Under the pieces are notes generated by a model. The model saw nothing but the letters and a program-made list of their open reading frames with translations, was not told the DNA's origin and did not search any database. Shown here in pieces: positions 33,597-47,100 of a stretch of 64,000 bases of DNA. Position 1 is the stretch's first letter; each line of letters opens with the position of its first letter. Position numbers and translations under genes: made by a program. Source of the stretch: Mytilisepta virgata (lineage: Eukaryota; Mollusca; Bivalvia; Mytilida; Mytilidae); contig CM051520.1 in assembly GCA_028015205.1 (NCBI GenBank), forward strand, positions 12,682,501 to 12,746,500, read 5' to 3'.

Positions 33597-34436
33597 ATTT
33601 TTAGCTCACCTGGCTAAAAGCCAGGGTGAGCTTTTGCCATCACTTTGCGTCCGTCGTCCGTCCGTCCGTCCGTTAACTTTTCACATTTCAATCTTCTCCT
33701 CTGAAACCACTGGGCCAAATGGAATTAAATTTGGCAGGAAGCATCTATGTAAGGTCCTTTATAAAGTTTGCTCATTTCGTCCCGATCGGACAACAAACAT
33801 GGCCACCATGGGCAATTGTTGTTTCTGATTGGCTGATTTTCAAAATTTTTTCATTCAAAAATCTTCTCCTCTGAAACCGCTGGGCCGATTGGTTTGAAAC
33901 TTAATAGGAATGATCTATGACATGTCCTGTACAAACATTCCTCAATTTATTTTGATCTGACATAAAACATGGCTGTCATAGCTAAAAATAGAATATAGGG
34001 GTGCGTTTGTTGTTTTTGGCTTATAACTTAAAAACCGTTACAGATATCAAAAATCTGACATGGGGTAAAATTGATCAGCATGACAAGATCTACCTACCCT
34101 GAAATTTTGAAGGAAATCCCAAAACCCATTTAGGAGTTATTGCCCTTTTTTCGTCAAATTTTCAAAATTTAACAGTTTTCGTCATTTATCTCCAAAACTA
34201 TTTGAGATAGAAGTGAAATGTAAATCTGAAAAATATTTGCCATGTTGAGGTCTACCTACCCTGAAATTTTAAAGGACATCCCAAAACCCATTTCGGAGTT
34301 ATTGCCCTTTTTTGTCAAATAAATTTTCCCTGAACAATTGAACCAATTGCAACAAAATTGGTCAAATAGTTGATTAATTGTCCAATGAAAACCAGACTCC
34401 AGGTGAGCGATACTGGCTCTGGTGAGCCTCTAGTTT
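33597..34436 (+). repeat. AGCTCACC-family element upstream of PIWI gene
   Basis: 5' hairpin agctcacctggct/agccagggtgagct, catcactttgcgtccgtcgt with (ccgt)n, two related core modules (ctcctctgaaaccactgggc at 33695 and 33865), and 3' end ccaggtgagcgatactggctc ... gagcctctagttt. Confidence 0.85.
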
Positions 34437-34479
34437 AAAACATTCATTGATTTCTAGTAAATACATGGCATAAATGTTT

Positions 34480-34860
34480 AGCTGGAAATCACTGAATGAA
34501 AAATCCATCACATGTTAATGATATACAATACACAATGATTGTACTCTGAATTTATGATGCACACATTAACATCAATATCACCCCTAAGAATGGTTATCAC
34601 AATGAAGTGTGATTAAAAATAGATATCTTGCTAAGTGCCCTTTACCAGCACCCTTCCATTTTCATTTTCAAGCTGGAGAACTGATACAATATGGTATTGG
34701 TCAACTACCAGACAACATAATACCTGGATAATTAAGGAAACTACAACACAATACGACAGCATATGCTAAAACAATTTTCTGATATTTAAACAAAACAAAA
34801 AATCTGTACCTACCGACCCTACTCGGTAACCAGAAACACATTTTTTTTGGGGCCAAAGTA
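34480..34860 (-). repeat. Inverted copy of the repeat at 57370-57985 (without SINE)
   Basis: Reverse complement of the plus-strand sequence at 57370-57985: phrases tgctggtaaagggcacttagc, aagatatctatttttaatcac and gtttctggttac are shared. The SINE found in the other copy is absent here, so this is the paralogous empty site. It ends about 160 bp upstream of PIWI exon 1. Confidence 0.8.
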
Positions 34861-35023
34861 GAATCCACTATATCGAAATTTTAAATTGTTCAACATGACA
34901 GTGACTAGTGGGATAGCATTAGTGTCGAACCTTGCCTATAAAATCTCTACACAATGATATACATGTACCAAATTGCTTTTTAACTCCAACCATAAATTTT
35001 GATATAACCTTTGAATATTTCAG

Positions 35024-35130
35024 AAAATATGTCAGGTCGTGCCAGAGGTAGAGCTCGGGGTAGAGCGAGAGGAGCTGAGCAAGCAGAGCCTGCAAGAAGA
35101 CCAGGAGAGGGAGAAACACAATCCGTCCCT
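35024..35130 (+). CDS. piwil1: PIWI gene exon 1 (start codon at 35029)
   Basis: The ATG is five bases after a tttcag acceptor, so at least one non-coding exon lies upstream. Encodes 34 residues: [13 protein letters not shown] repeats, then an acidic, Arg/Pro-rich stretch. The RG dipeptides are likely symmetric dimethylarginine sites (inference from family). Donor CCT/gtaagt, phase 0. Confidence 0.85.
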
Positions 35131-38100
35131 GTAAGTTTTTAAAGAATGGAGAAACAATGAGACTGTATGCCTCGACTAATACATTACTCTTGTTAAGGCA
35201 CTTATTGTCGTTAATTCTGTACAGGCTTTAATTTCATCTTGTTTAACTTGCCATTCATTAAACAAATCAATCTTCTGGAAATCAACAACTTAGTCAGTTT
35301 ATCAAATTTCCTCAAAAATAAGTGTTTTTTTGTGAGGAAAATTAGAGAAATTGCGGTATATATCACCAGATTTGCTGCAGAAGAATAAAATTTTATACAA
35401 GTTAAAGATTTAATTTTTTAAAGCACACAAATGTGGATGGGAAATATAGATTTACATGTATATACAGGACGTCCATTATAAAGTTTCCCCATTTCGTCCC
35501 AATGGGACTACAAATATGGCCGCCATCGGCAGTTCTTGTTTCTGATTGACTGATGTAAAACAAGTCTCCTCTGAAATTGCATGGCCAAATGGAACTTGAC
35601 TTGACAGGAAGCATATATGGTAGGTTATTTACAAAGTTTCCTCATTTCATCCCAAATGGGCAACAAACATGGTCCTCATGGGCAATTCTTGTTTCTCATT
35701 GGTTGATTAAAAAAAAAATTTCTAGAACTGCTTGGCCAAATTTAATGAAACCTGACAGGAAGCATCTATAGGAGGTTCTGTACAATGTTTCCTCATTTTG
35801 TCCTGATTGGACTTGGGGGTTACACTGGCATTCAAAAATTTGTCAAGAAGATCGCCAAAACATTTTTGTCGCCAGTTTCAAAATTTGTCAACCTCCCCCT
35901 TTTGGAAGCATTTTCCATACATGATTGTTCTTTTATTCATTACGTTTTGAAATAACATGACCTGAAAAGTATTTTTGATGAAATAGTTTTAATGACAGTT
36001 AAATTTCGTCTGAAATGACCTTTATTTTGATGGCAAGCCTAATAAAATGTTGATTGTTCGACGTGTTTGTTGATTTTAAACTCGAAGTGACATCACAATC
36101 TATGCAGATTGGAAATTTTATGATATAATGTTTTTAAACACCTTTAATGGTGTTAAAAAGCATTCATATTTAATTTCATGAATAATCAAATTACCTAATA
36201 AAAATTTAGATACTATAAATATTACCTTAGTGTCCTGAGGGTGGTCAGTTAATATTGAGCAGTCAAGTGTAAACGATCTCAGCACTGAGAGTTATTGATT
36301 ATTTGTTTGTTTAATATTGAAATACCTGTTGTGTTTATAAGCCTGATGTAAACTGTTCAATTATCATAGATAATTATATAAAACTTACAAATGATGTTTC
36401 TTAGTCACCATTTTAAAATGTTTTCACATTTAAGTGCAGATTTTTAGCTCACCTGGCCATGTCAGCTTTTGTCATCACTTGGCATCCGTCGTCTGTTAAC
36501 TTTTCACATTTTAATCTTCTCTGAAACCACTGGGCCATATTGAATTAAATTTGGCAGAAAGCATCTATGTAAGGTCATTTATAATAACGATTGCTCATTT
36601 TGTCCCGATCGGACAACAGACATTGCCGCCATGGGCCATTGTTTCTGATTGGCTGATTTTTCAAAAATCTTCCCCTCTGAAACTGGTAGGCCAAATGAAC
36701 AAAACTTGGCAGGAAGCATGTATGGACGGTCATTTATAAAATTTCTTCATTTCGTCCCGATCGGACTGCAAATATGGCCCGCCATGGGCAGTTTGGTATC
36801 TGATTGGTTAATATAAAAAAATCTTCTCCTCTGAAATCACTTGGCCAAATGAAACAAAACTCGACACAAAGCATCTAATTGGGAGGTTCTATACAAAGTT
36901 TCCTCATTTCTTCCAGATCAGGAGACAAACATGGTCGCAATGGGCAGTTCTTCTTTTTAATTCGTTGATAAAACAATTTTAAATAAATCTCTTTAACTGC
37001 TTGGCCAAATAGAGCCAAACTTGACAGAAAGTGTCTATGACATATAACAAAAATCTACAGAACCGCAAAATTGCTTGAAACCAAACTTTGTCTGACTGTT
37101 CCTCTTAAGGTGCTCACCAAGTGTTGTTACTCTGGTGCCAATCCTTAATTCAAAATGGCCTTCAGCAGAGGACTTTGGTTAACATAAGACCCTATGGGAA
37201 ATACATGCAAAAATGCTCTTGAGAACTGCCAAATTTTAGAATATGTTGACCTGTACATATGTAAGTAGAAGGACCTTGATAAAGAAAACTTTGGTTCCTA
37301 CAAGGCTTACCGCACTTTATAATGATAGGGAGAAGTGACTTATCTCTTTGACGTACATCAATAAAAATGGCTTTTCTGCCAGGTGAGTGTGCCCTTCTGA
37401 GACTCTAGTTTTCCACACGATTGAAAAATTCTGTTGCCATAAATATCACCAACTATAAAATTCTGTTGCGACATTGGCAAAGCCCAGCGTGGTCCCTTCT
37501 ATGTCTGACAGAAAAGTTGAGGTATTCACAAGCTCTCCAAAAGAGCTTAAATTTTCAAATGGCCTTATGAAGGCCAGGTGAGTGATACAGGCTCAAGTGA
37601 GTCTCTTGTTGAATGTTAAATCTTGATAACATTTTTAATAAAATTATCCTTTTGTTGGCTTTAGCATTCATGTACCCAAATGTGGCTTTTTGATGCAAAT
37701 GAGAAAATATATGCTAGTTTTCCTTATAGGCCCCAAGCGCATCAGCTCCTGCTCCAGCTCCTACGGGAGGCCCACCAGGTCCCAGTGGCAGAGCTACATA
37801 TAGGGGAGGGGCAGCAGTACCACGCCCTGGAATGGGAACAAGTGAAGGACAAGTGCCAGCTGATGAACTAGCTAAGATGGCAATTGGCACTGGAGATGCT
37901 TCCCAGGCAGTAAAAAGGAGGCCACGATATACAGAAATGGAAACCAAGCCAGCCTGGATAACTGACAAAAGAGGTAAATTTTAAAAACTGGCCTTTTGTG
38001 TTCATTTCCTGTCTTAAATTTCTTCAAATATATTTGGTATTCAAATTTTCAGATTTGTCATACGACCCAGATTTTTTGCAGCCAAAATCAATATTAGCTG

Positions 38101-41100
38101 TTGTTAGATTTTGCTGAATAAATCAAGGTTGATTAAAATAAACTATGGCACCATGTCAGACTACCACAGACAAAAAGAAAAACAGTAAAAATCTTTTTCA
38201 CTTTCAAATAAAAAAAAAATTGTGATCAGGGAAAGCAAACATATTTTATTTTGTCGGGTCTTGTTGTCCTTGTCACATACACAAAGGGAAACTTTGATAA
38301 TAAATGTATTAAAATAAGGTCAATGGAAAGAAAATAATGTTATTACTTGGAATTTTTAAGGAAAATAATAGGATTATAAATACAGTTGGGGTTTGTTTAT
38401 AACATACAGGCCTGTATCGAAATCAGGCTTAAAAAGAAGTGTAAATACAAGTAAATCCCTATTTTACACAGTTCTTTTGAAATTTATTTTATGTCCATTT
38501 TTATTTCTTTATCCGCATTTTGCGACGCAAAGCATGCTATAACAGCTCAGCTGTTCAGGTCATGGTTTTTGTGTCGCCTGCGATCACTATCTGTCGTCTT
38601 GCGTCTTGCGTCGTCACACTTTTCTTCTATCCTCAACTACTCGTGTGTGCATATATATTTCATTTTTTGAAACTTAAAAATTTTTCTCTGTAAAAAATGA
38701 CATTTTTGAAAAAAAAAGGGGGGTCAAAACTTCTATCCTCAACTACTCCATAACCACTCAAAGGAATTAGATGAAACTTTCACTGTGAATTAATCTTTTT
38801 AGAAAAATTTTAAAAAAATTTTTGTAAAAAATGACATTTTTGCAAAAAAAAAGGGGGGGTGGGCAAAACTTCTATCCTCAACTACTCCATAACTGCTCAA
38901 AGGAATTTGATTAAACTTTCTCTGTGTACTACCCTTAATGCACATGTGTGAATATTTATTTCGTTTTTAGAAAAATTTAATTTTTTTTGGTAAAAATTGA
39001 CATTTTTTTAACAAAAAAGGGGGAGGGTCAAAACTGCTATCCTCAACTACCCCATAACTGCTCAAAGGAATTTGATGAACCTTTCTGTGCATTAACCTTA
39101 ATGCACAGATGTGCATATATATTTCATTTTTAGTAAAATTTTAATTTTTTGGGGGTAAAAATTGACATTTTTGAAAAAAAAAGGGGGGGAGGGGTTCAAA
39201 ACTTCTATCCTCAACTACTCCATAACCACTCAAAGCAATTTCATGAAACTTTCTCTGTGCATTAACCTTAATGCAAAGGTGTGCATATATATTTCATTTT
39301 TAGAACATTTTAATATATTTTGTAAAAATTGACGTCCGCAGGCGACACGTCTTCCTTGGAAGACTCGCACATTTTGTTTCTATGTTGAGGTCATAGATCT
39401 ATATCATGTATGTGCTTGCGGTAAAGGGAAAATGACAATGATTTAAAACACTTCTGTCACCCATAGTATTTTTAATTAATGCAGCAGCCAGTGTTTTGAC
39501 AGTTCAATTGAGAAAATGTTCTCATTTATCAGAGGATGTAAAAATATGCAAACTTTTTTGTATGTCATAAATCTTTACGGTATCTTAACTGATCTTCACA
39601 GGAAGAGTAACTCTGCCATTATCATGTAACAAACTTTTTTAGTTCACCTGGCTTTTTGTCATCACTTGGCGGCCGTCTGTCTGTCTGTCTGTCTGTCTAT
39701 AAACTTTTACATTTTGATCTTCTCCTCTGAAACCCCTAGTTCCCCTGGTATGCAGCATCTATGTAAGGACTTTTATAAAGTGGATATTTCGTTCAGGACG
39801 GACAACTAATATGGCTGCCATAATGAATTCTTATTTCTGATTGGACAAATTTTAAAAATCTCCTCTGAAACCCCTAAGCCAATTGAGAAACTTGGTATGA
39901 AGCATCTATGGAAGGGCCTTTATCCATTTTGCATATTTTGTTCCGGTCAAAGAACATATACATTGTATGACTGCCATGATGAATTCTTATTACTGATTGG
40001 TCAAAATTTTTAAAATCTCCTCCTCTGAAACCATATAGCCAAATTAACTGATACTTGGTATGAAACATCTATCAGGGATGATTCGACATGTTTTAAAATG
40101 GGTCCCCAAACTATCAAATTGGGAATTTTCCAGAAAATTGGGAAAAATTGTGAACCGACAAGAGCAATATGATAAACAACAATCATAGCACTATTAGATT
40201 TGAATGATATTTTGAAAAAATGTTCCTCTTTTTGTATTCCTGTTAAAATGTTTTGTCAGCTAATATGAACGTTTTCAAAATATTTAGGATAAAAAATTCT
40301 TTAAACTGCTAAAGGCTGTCATAATTGTGAATTTCAGTTAACTACTTTGAAATTAATAATCAGAACAGGAAATTCTGCAGAACACTGTCAGTGTGCATTA
40401 ATGCACGATCCATTTACGCTTCTACAATACATAGACAAGAAGTATTTACAAGATAAAATTTTCCTGTTGGGATTCAATAAAGTCCTTACCGTTTGTTTAC
40501 TGTTCAAAATCTGCGTTATTAATTTTAGCTAAAACAGATTAACTCATTAAACAGCAGCGTATCAAAGTGAAACCTCATAACACGATTAAAGCCCTCAAGT
40601 GATGAATAATTTGCGCTTCTAATTACAAGTCAACTTCAGACCGGTAAGAATTTCCGGAAATACCGATAATTTTTTTAGGGGAATTATAATTTTGCCACAA
40701 TTTTTTTGGGGCCGCCAAGCAGCCCTACAGGAATGGTAGAATCATCCCTGATCTATAGATAGAAGGTCAATTACAATCGATTGATTATGGGACTCCCAGA
40801 TGAGCTATATAGGCTCAATTCTCTGAAAATGTTGTTTAATTCCATTTTAATATTTTTCTTATCAGTTATTCAATGTACATGTTGCATGAATCTTAAATGT
40901 ATTTAACAAAGACTATTACAAAACATCAATACTAAGCCGAACTTAGTTTTACATAGGATCCTATGGGAAATTCACTCAAAAATCTTCTTGTCTGGAACCA
41001 CTAAGCCAATTTGAACTAGACTTGGTAGCAATGGTCCGTAGATGGTCCTCTCTCAGAATAGTGTTTGATGACCCCGACTGTCAACTAGGCCACAGCCGAA

Positions 41101-44100
41101 CTTAGTTTAATATAGGACCCTAAGGGAAAATTCATTTCAAAATCCTCTTGTCTGAAACCACTTGGCCAGTTGGAACAAGACATACAGAGTTCACTAATAT
41201 CTCCAATTTGTTGGGGGGCCTCGGTGGTCTAGGTAGTTTGTCATGACTACTACCCATCACTAGTCTGTCAACGCTGGGGTTGTGAGTTCGAATCTCACCT
41301 GTGGCAGGGTGTGTTCGACTCCAATCTTAATTGACAAAGGATTGCCAATTTTCCTACCGAAGGTCGGTGGTTCTCTCTGGGTACTCTGGCTTCCTCCACC
41401 AATAAAAACTGGCCGCCGCGAAATGGCCAAAATGTGCTGAAAACGGCGTTAAACCCCAACTAAACAAACTAATTTGTTGGTCAGACATAGGACTAATAGA
41501 ATGCAAATTCTGCCGGTCTCACAAAAAATTGGTGGTCCTACAATTTGCCAAACTTTTAACAACAAAAGATGATTAGGCCATATTCATTATTAGGGTAAAA
41601 CTGTAACATCAACAGCAAATCTGAAAAAGTTTTAAAAAAATCTTTTATTTGTTTAAAATTTTATTCTTCTGCGGCAAGTTTAGTGATACTAAAAAATACC
41701 TATTTTTTTTGGAAATTAGAAAAATTTTCACATTTTCATTTTCTCTGTAACCACTGGGCCAAATGGAATTAAACTTGGCAGGAAACATCTATGTAACATC
41801 CTTTATAAAGATTGCTCATTTCGTCCCGATTGGACAACAAACATGGCCGCCGTGGGCAATTGTTGTTTCTGATTGGCTGAGTTTTCAAAAAATCTCCTCT
41901 GAAGCTGCTAGGCAAAATAGAACGAAACCTGACAGGAAGCATCTATGGGAGGTCCTTTATAAAGATTGCTCATTTCGTCCCGATCAGACAACAAACATGG
42001 CCGCCATGGGCAATTGTTGTTTCTGATTGGCTGAGTTTTCAAAAATCTTCTCCTCTGAAACTGCTAGGCCAAATGGAACAAAACTTGACAGGAAGCATAT
42101 ATGGGGGGGGGGGGTCCTTTATAAAATTTCCTCATTTCGTTCCCATCGGATTACAAATATGGCCATAATGGGCAGTTCTTGTTTCTGATATAAAAAAAAT
42201 CTCCTCAGTCACAACAATCGCGAATTGAAAAATTAGAGATTTTGAAAAATACATTTTTCCACAAAATTCTAAAGCTGATGAACAGTCAGACAATCTGGCC
42301 GGCACAAGACACTCAAATACCGGACCTAATGAAATTTTGGTGGTCAGGACCGACGATTTTCACGAATTCTGAACATAGCAGTAAAGTTCCTTAGATGGTT
42401 CTCTTTTAGAAATGTTTCTATTGACCTAAGATGGCTGCCACAGCCAAACTTAGTTTAACATAGAACCCTATAGAAAAAACCGCCAAATTGACTGCAACAC
42501 TTAAATTTTTATTCCTGATCAAGGTGAAAAGTTAAATCCAGGTGAGCAATATAGGCTCTTGAGAGCCTCTAGTTGTCTCTAGTATACAATTTATACATCT
42601 CCAATAAAAATAAACACAAATTTTTGTTATATGGCATAATGTATTAAATATGCAAAATATATACTCTGAATTCCGTTATTTTCGTTGATTGGGGGGGAAA
42701 AGATATATTTGTGTGTTCTTTGTGGATTTCAAATTTCTCCATTTAACAGAATACTATTGAAATTGAATGTAATTGAGTGTCAAAAGTGTCATAACTGTAA
42801 GTAAAGTTTAAAGTCAGTAACAAGAATGATCACCTCTATCATGACTCTCAGTCTACGGTGCATTGAACCATTCAATTACTGAATTGAAGCTTGTTGAATA
42901 TTGTTCCACTCATCAATAAGTGCATCACAGTAGGGGTTTAAAGGCCGTGAAATTCAAAAGGAGGTAAATTGCTGCTGCATATCATAAAATTATTTTCATA
43001 ATGAAATTTTACTTAGTTCTAAGGGATGAAGTCCATTTGTATATGTTTTATTTCTGAACAATATTTCTATGGATGATAATTCTTTCAGGAAATTCTGGAA
43101 CAGCTCTTCCAGTAACTACAAATTATTTCCGTCTTGAATCTGCACCAGACTGGCATTTATACCAGTACCATGTTGACTTTAATCCAGCAGTAGACAGTAA
43201 AAGACTGAGGATAGCATTATTGTTTCACCATGAAGAGTTACTGGGTAAAACAAGAGCCTTTGATGGGATGGTTTTGTTTTTGCCTAAGAAGTTGCCACAG
43301 AATGTAAGTATTTTTAGACCAAGGTAAGCTGTTGCCATCAATTGCTGTCTGTTTTCATCATTGACCTTTAACTTAGATTTTAATTTTTAGCTCACCAGAC
43401 CTGTTTACCACTACAATTTCTGCCTAGTTTCTACGATTTTCGACTCCTTAATTACGCTCTCCTTAGTCATTTCTATGCTTACAAACTGCAAAATTTTTTA
43501 AAAAATTAGCAGCAAGTACTTTTGTTTTCAATGGTAGCTAGCAAAATTTAGTCTAAGTCATTTAGACGCTTTAAAATCGTTCTATTATCAATGCTCCTTG
43601 CAAACACTTCGTTGTAACATATGAAAGATTTTAATGGCGGCATGCCCAAGCGAAAGCAAATTGAACTGAAGAAGCAGGTGCAAATGAATAGAAAAGGCAT
43701 TGCCAACAGCCTAAACAGGATTATATTCGGACTTTGGAGATGCCTAAAACCATCAACAAAGAGGGATACTTTTGTGTGTTGTACTTTCTGTAAGATTGAC
43801 TTTTCATGTGCACATGGTGTAAGATTTTATTATAAATGCCACATTAAAACTAAAGGTCATGAAGATTTTGGAAAACTTAAGGCCAATAATAAGTACATGA
43901 CAGAATTGTTTGGGAATCATATTAAAATAATTGTGACAGTGCTGATAGTAGACAATCATATTCAACAAAAGTTTCTATATGGCTGCAAGAGTCAAAGCCC
44001 TTATTTGAATCAGAAGTAACCTTTGGTAAGAACAAAATATGGCCAAAGTGTAATGTTGAAAATTTGAGAGTGGCAGATGATTTACTAGATCATGGGGTTC

Positions 44101-47100
44101 CTGAACTAAATTTTATTGCATGCTTGGATTTAGATTATTAAAATTGATGTGAAATATATGTGTATGTCTGACATGTAAACCTAACCATTCCCCACTTCCC
44201 TTATGTTGTAAATTTTAAAAACAATAGTATAAATATGAAAATCAAAATGCAAAATGTAAGATAAACAGCTTTCTGTTGTAGGTGACTGAGGTTTACTCTA
44301 AGAAGAACTATGATGATACACAAGTACGTGTGACTATTACATTGACAAATGAACTTCCACCAACAAGTCCTCAGTGTTTACAAGTATTCAATATTATATT
44401 TAGGCGGTAGGTACATTATAGATTTGAGTATGTTGTGTTAAAACAGATAACTTCTGAAATATTTTAGAAATCTCACATTTGAAACCATGCTGCCATAGTC
44501 ATTTGATATAAAAATTTAATAAAAGTGTAAAGTTAATTTTAATGCCCATATTCTAAAATAATGGAACACACAGTTTGCTTTTGTTTTTAATCCAGCACTT
44601 GGAGGTTGATAAGAAAGCTTATCAAACTGGCTGTGCTGGATTATTAGGGTCCCGCCATGGGATAACTTAAGATTGCCTTCACAGATTTTTATGATTTTTA
44701 TACACAATAATGGACTTGACCAAAGGAAGGTCCCTTTCGGTTTTGAGGAAAATCGGACAGCAACTTTTGGGAAAACTTAGCTTTTATATGAAAAGATGCA
44801 TATTCTGAGAATTAACACTATGTCATATGATAATGTCAGACATTGCCTTCACAGATTTTCATAAATTTTATACACAGTGTTGGACATGATCAGAGGAAGG
44901 TGCCTTTTGATTTTTAGGAAAATCGGAAAACACTGTTTGGGGAATATATAGATGTTGAAGCATTTTTGATTCCCAGAGTTCAATCACACAAGCCGGCAGG
45001 GCCCTTTCTGACATTGTCAGTATTCTAGTTAATCAAACATCAGTTGGTTGTTTATAGGCAATGATCGATTATCAAATTTCTTCAAATTCCCATCACTACC
45101 TGCAGCTCCCGGTGATCCTTCACCAGTAAATGGATTTCTATCAAATTTTCAGTGAATCTTTCAGTAGTTCAGGGTTTTGATATGAAAACATATTTAAAAT
45201 AATTTCTTCTTAATGGAAGCAGGCAGTGTGAATGTTTTAGTTTGAATACTCAATTTTAAGAAGGATTTCTCATAAAATATAAAGTACTACATGCATATAT
45301 GTGAATGGATCTATTTTTATGTCTAGTTATATTTTAGTTATAAAATAAGATTAAGATAAAACATAGTTGATAGGAAATTAATATTTTAGTAGGAAAATGT
45401 TTCTGTTCTCTGCCTGTACTGTCTTGGGTGTCATATAGGGAGTAGAGTAATGACAGGAAAGTGGTGGCAGTTAGATAACAGGAAGCTTTATTTATCTTAC
45501 TGATATCAGCATGGTGTTAACTTTTTCAGTGTTCTCCAAATGGTGGACATGCAATTGATTGGGCGCAACTATTTTAATCCAAAATTAGCGGTGCAAATTC
45601 CCCAACACAAGTAAGTATCCACAAAGTACTCAAAATATTTATATATTCAGTTTTTAGTTTCTTTTGAAAATATTTCAGATCTTTATCAGATATGGTGCAT
45701 TATGTATGCACATGTTTTTGTAAGTGATTGCAGGATTATACCTGTGTTCCAACCAAGGATCCATAAAGCATTTTTTTTCACCTGCATCGCCAACATTGAA
45801 AGCAGGTCTAGTGACCCGCTTGACTGTCCGTCCGAAAGACCTTGGTAGGAAACTTTCTTGAAAAGTTTTTTTGAGCTTCTACAAAAGGGAATAATTTTAT
45901 ATTTTGTCTGCAGCTTGATAATGTTGAGTTGTAGTGTGTAATCAATTTTTAGCTCACCTGGCCAATGGAACAAAACTTGACAGGAAGCATGTATGGGAGG
46001 TCCTTTATAAAGTTTCCTTATTTTGTCCTGATCGGACTACAAATATGGCTGCCATGGGCATTTCTTGTTTCTAATTGGTTGATATAAAAAAATCTCCTCT
46101 GAAATCTCTTGGCCAGATGGAACAAAACTTGACAGAAAGCATCTATGGATGTTCTTTACAAAAAATTTTCATTTAATCCTGATCAGAGTACATGTATGGT
46201 CACCATTGGCAGTTCTTGTTTCTGATTGGCTTGGCTAATTTAAAAGAAACTTTTCCTATGAAGTCGCTTGCCCAAATGGAACGAAACCTGACAGGCACCA
46301 TATATGGGAGGTCCTTTATAAAGTTTAATCATTTTGTCCTGATCGGAATACAACCATGGCTGATATAAAAAAAAATCTCCTCTGAAGTGGATTGGCCAAA
46401 TGGAATGGAACTTGACAGAAAGCATCTAATTGGGAGGTTCAATACAAAGTTTCCTCATTTCGTCCTGATCAGGCAACAAACACGGCTGTCATGGGCAGTT
46501 CTTGTCTTTCATCGGTTGATAATAATCATCTTTGAAACCCCTTGGCCAATGGGAATGAGATCTGACATCAAGCATCTGTTGGAGGTTTTTTTACAAACTT
46601 CCTTCATTTTGTCCAGATCAAGCTACAAACATGGCCACCATAGGCAATTCTTATTTCTGATTGGTTCATTTAAAAAAAAAATTTCTTAAACTGCTTGGTC
46701 AAATAGAGCCAAACTTGACAGAAAGTGTCTATGACATATAACAAAAATCTACAGAACCGCAGAATTGCTTGAAACCAAACATGGTCTAAATGTTCCTCTT
46801 AAGGTGCTCACCAAGTGTTGTTACTCTGGTGCTAATCCCTATTTCAAAATGGTCTCCAGCAAAGGACTTGTGGGAAATACATGCAAAAATTTGCTGGAGA
46901 ACTGCCAAATTTTAGAATATGCTGACCTGTAAGTAGGACCTTGATTAAGAAAAATTTGGTTCCTACAAGGCCTACCACACTTCATAATGATAGGGAGAAG
47001 TGACTTCTCTGAGGTGCATCAATAAAAATGGCTTTCATGCCAGGTGAGCGATACAGGCTCAGTCCTCTGAGCCTCTAGTTACATCTGTCATGCAGCCACT

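Larger units (their letters stand above)
31081..35023. other. Head-to-head intergenic region between the MULE-PHD and PIWI genes
   Basis: About 3.9 kb separates the two start codons, which point away from each other. All of the middle is repeat: a palindromic unit, a LINE fragment with insertions, an AGCTCACC-family element, and one arm of an inverted duplication. The first 100 bases upstream of the MULE-PHD start code and the last 170 before PIWI exon 1 are the only stretches not assigned to a repeat. Any promoter for either gene must lie here or in unseen 5' exons. No TATA box or initiator could be assigned. Confidence 0.5.

Noticed and set aside
37714..37968. 84-codon minus-strand frame
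   Set aside because: Antisense to PIWI exon 2; kept open by the Gly/Pro/Ala-rich composition.
41215..41290. Possible tRNA gene (B-box gagttcgaatc)
   Set aside because: No complete cloverleaf; it is the 5' tRNA-derived head of a SINE with target duplications. The same holds for 57558-57640.
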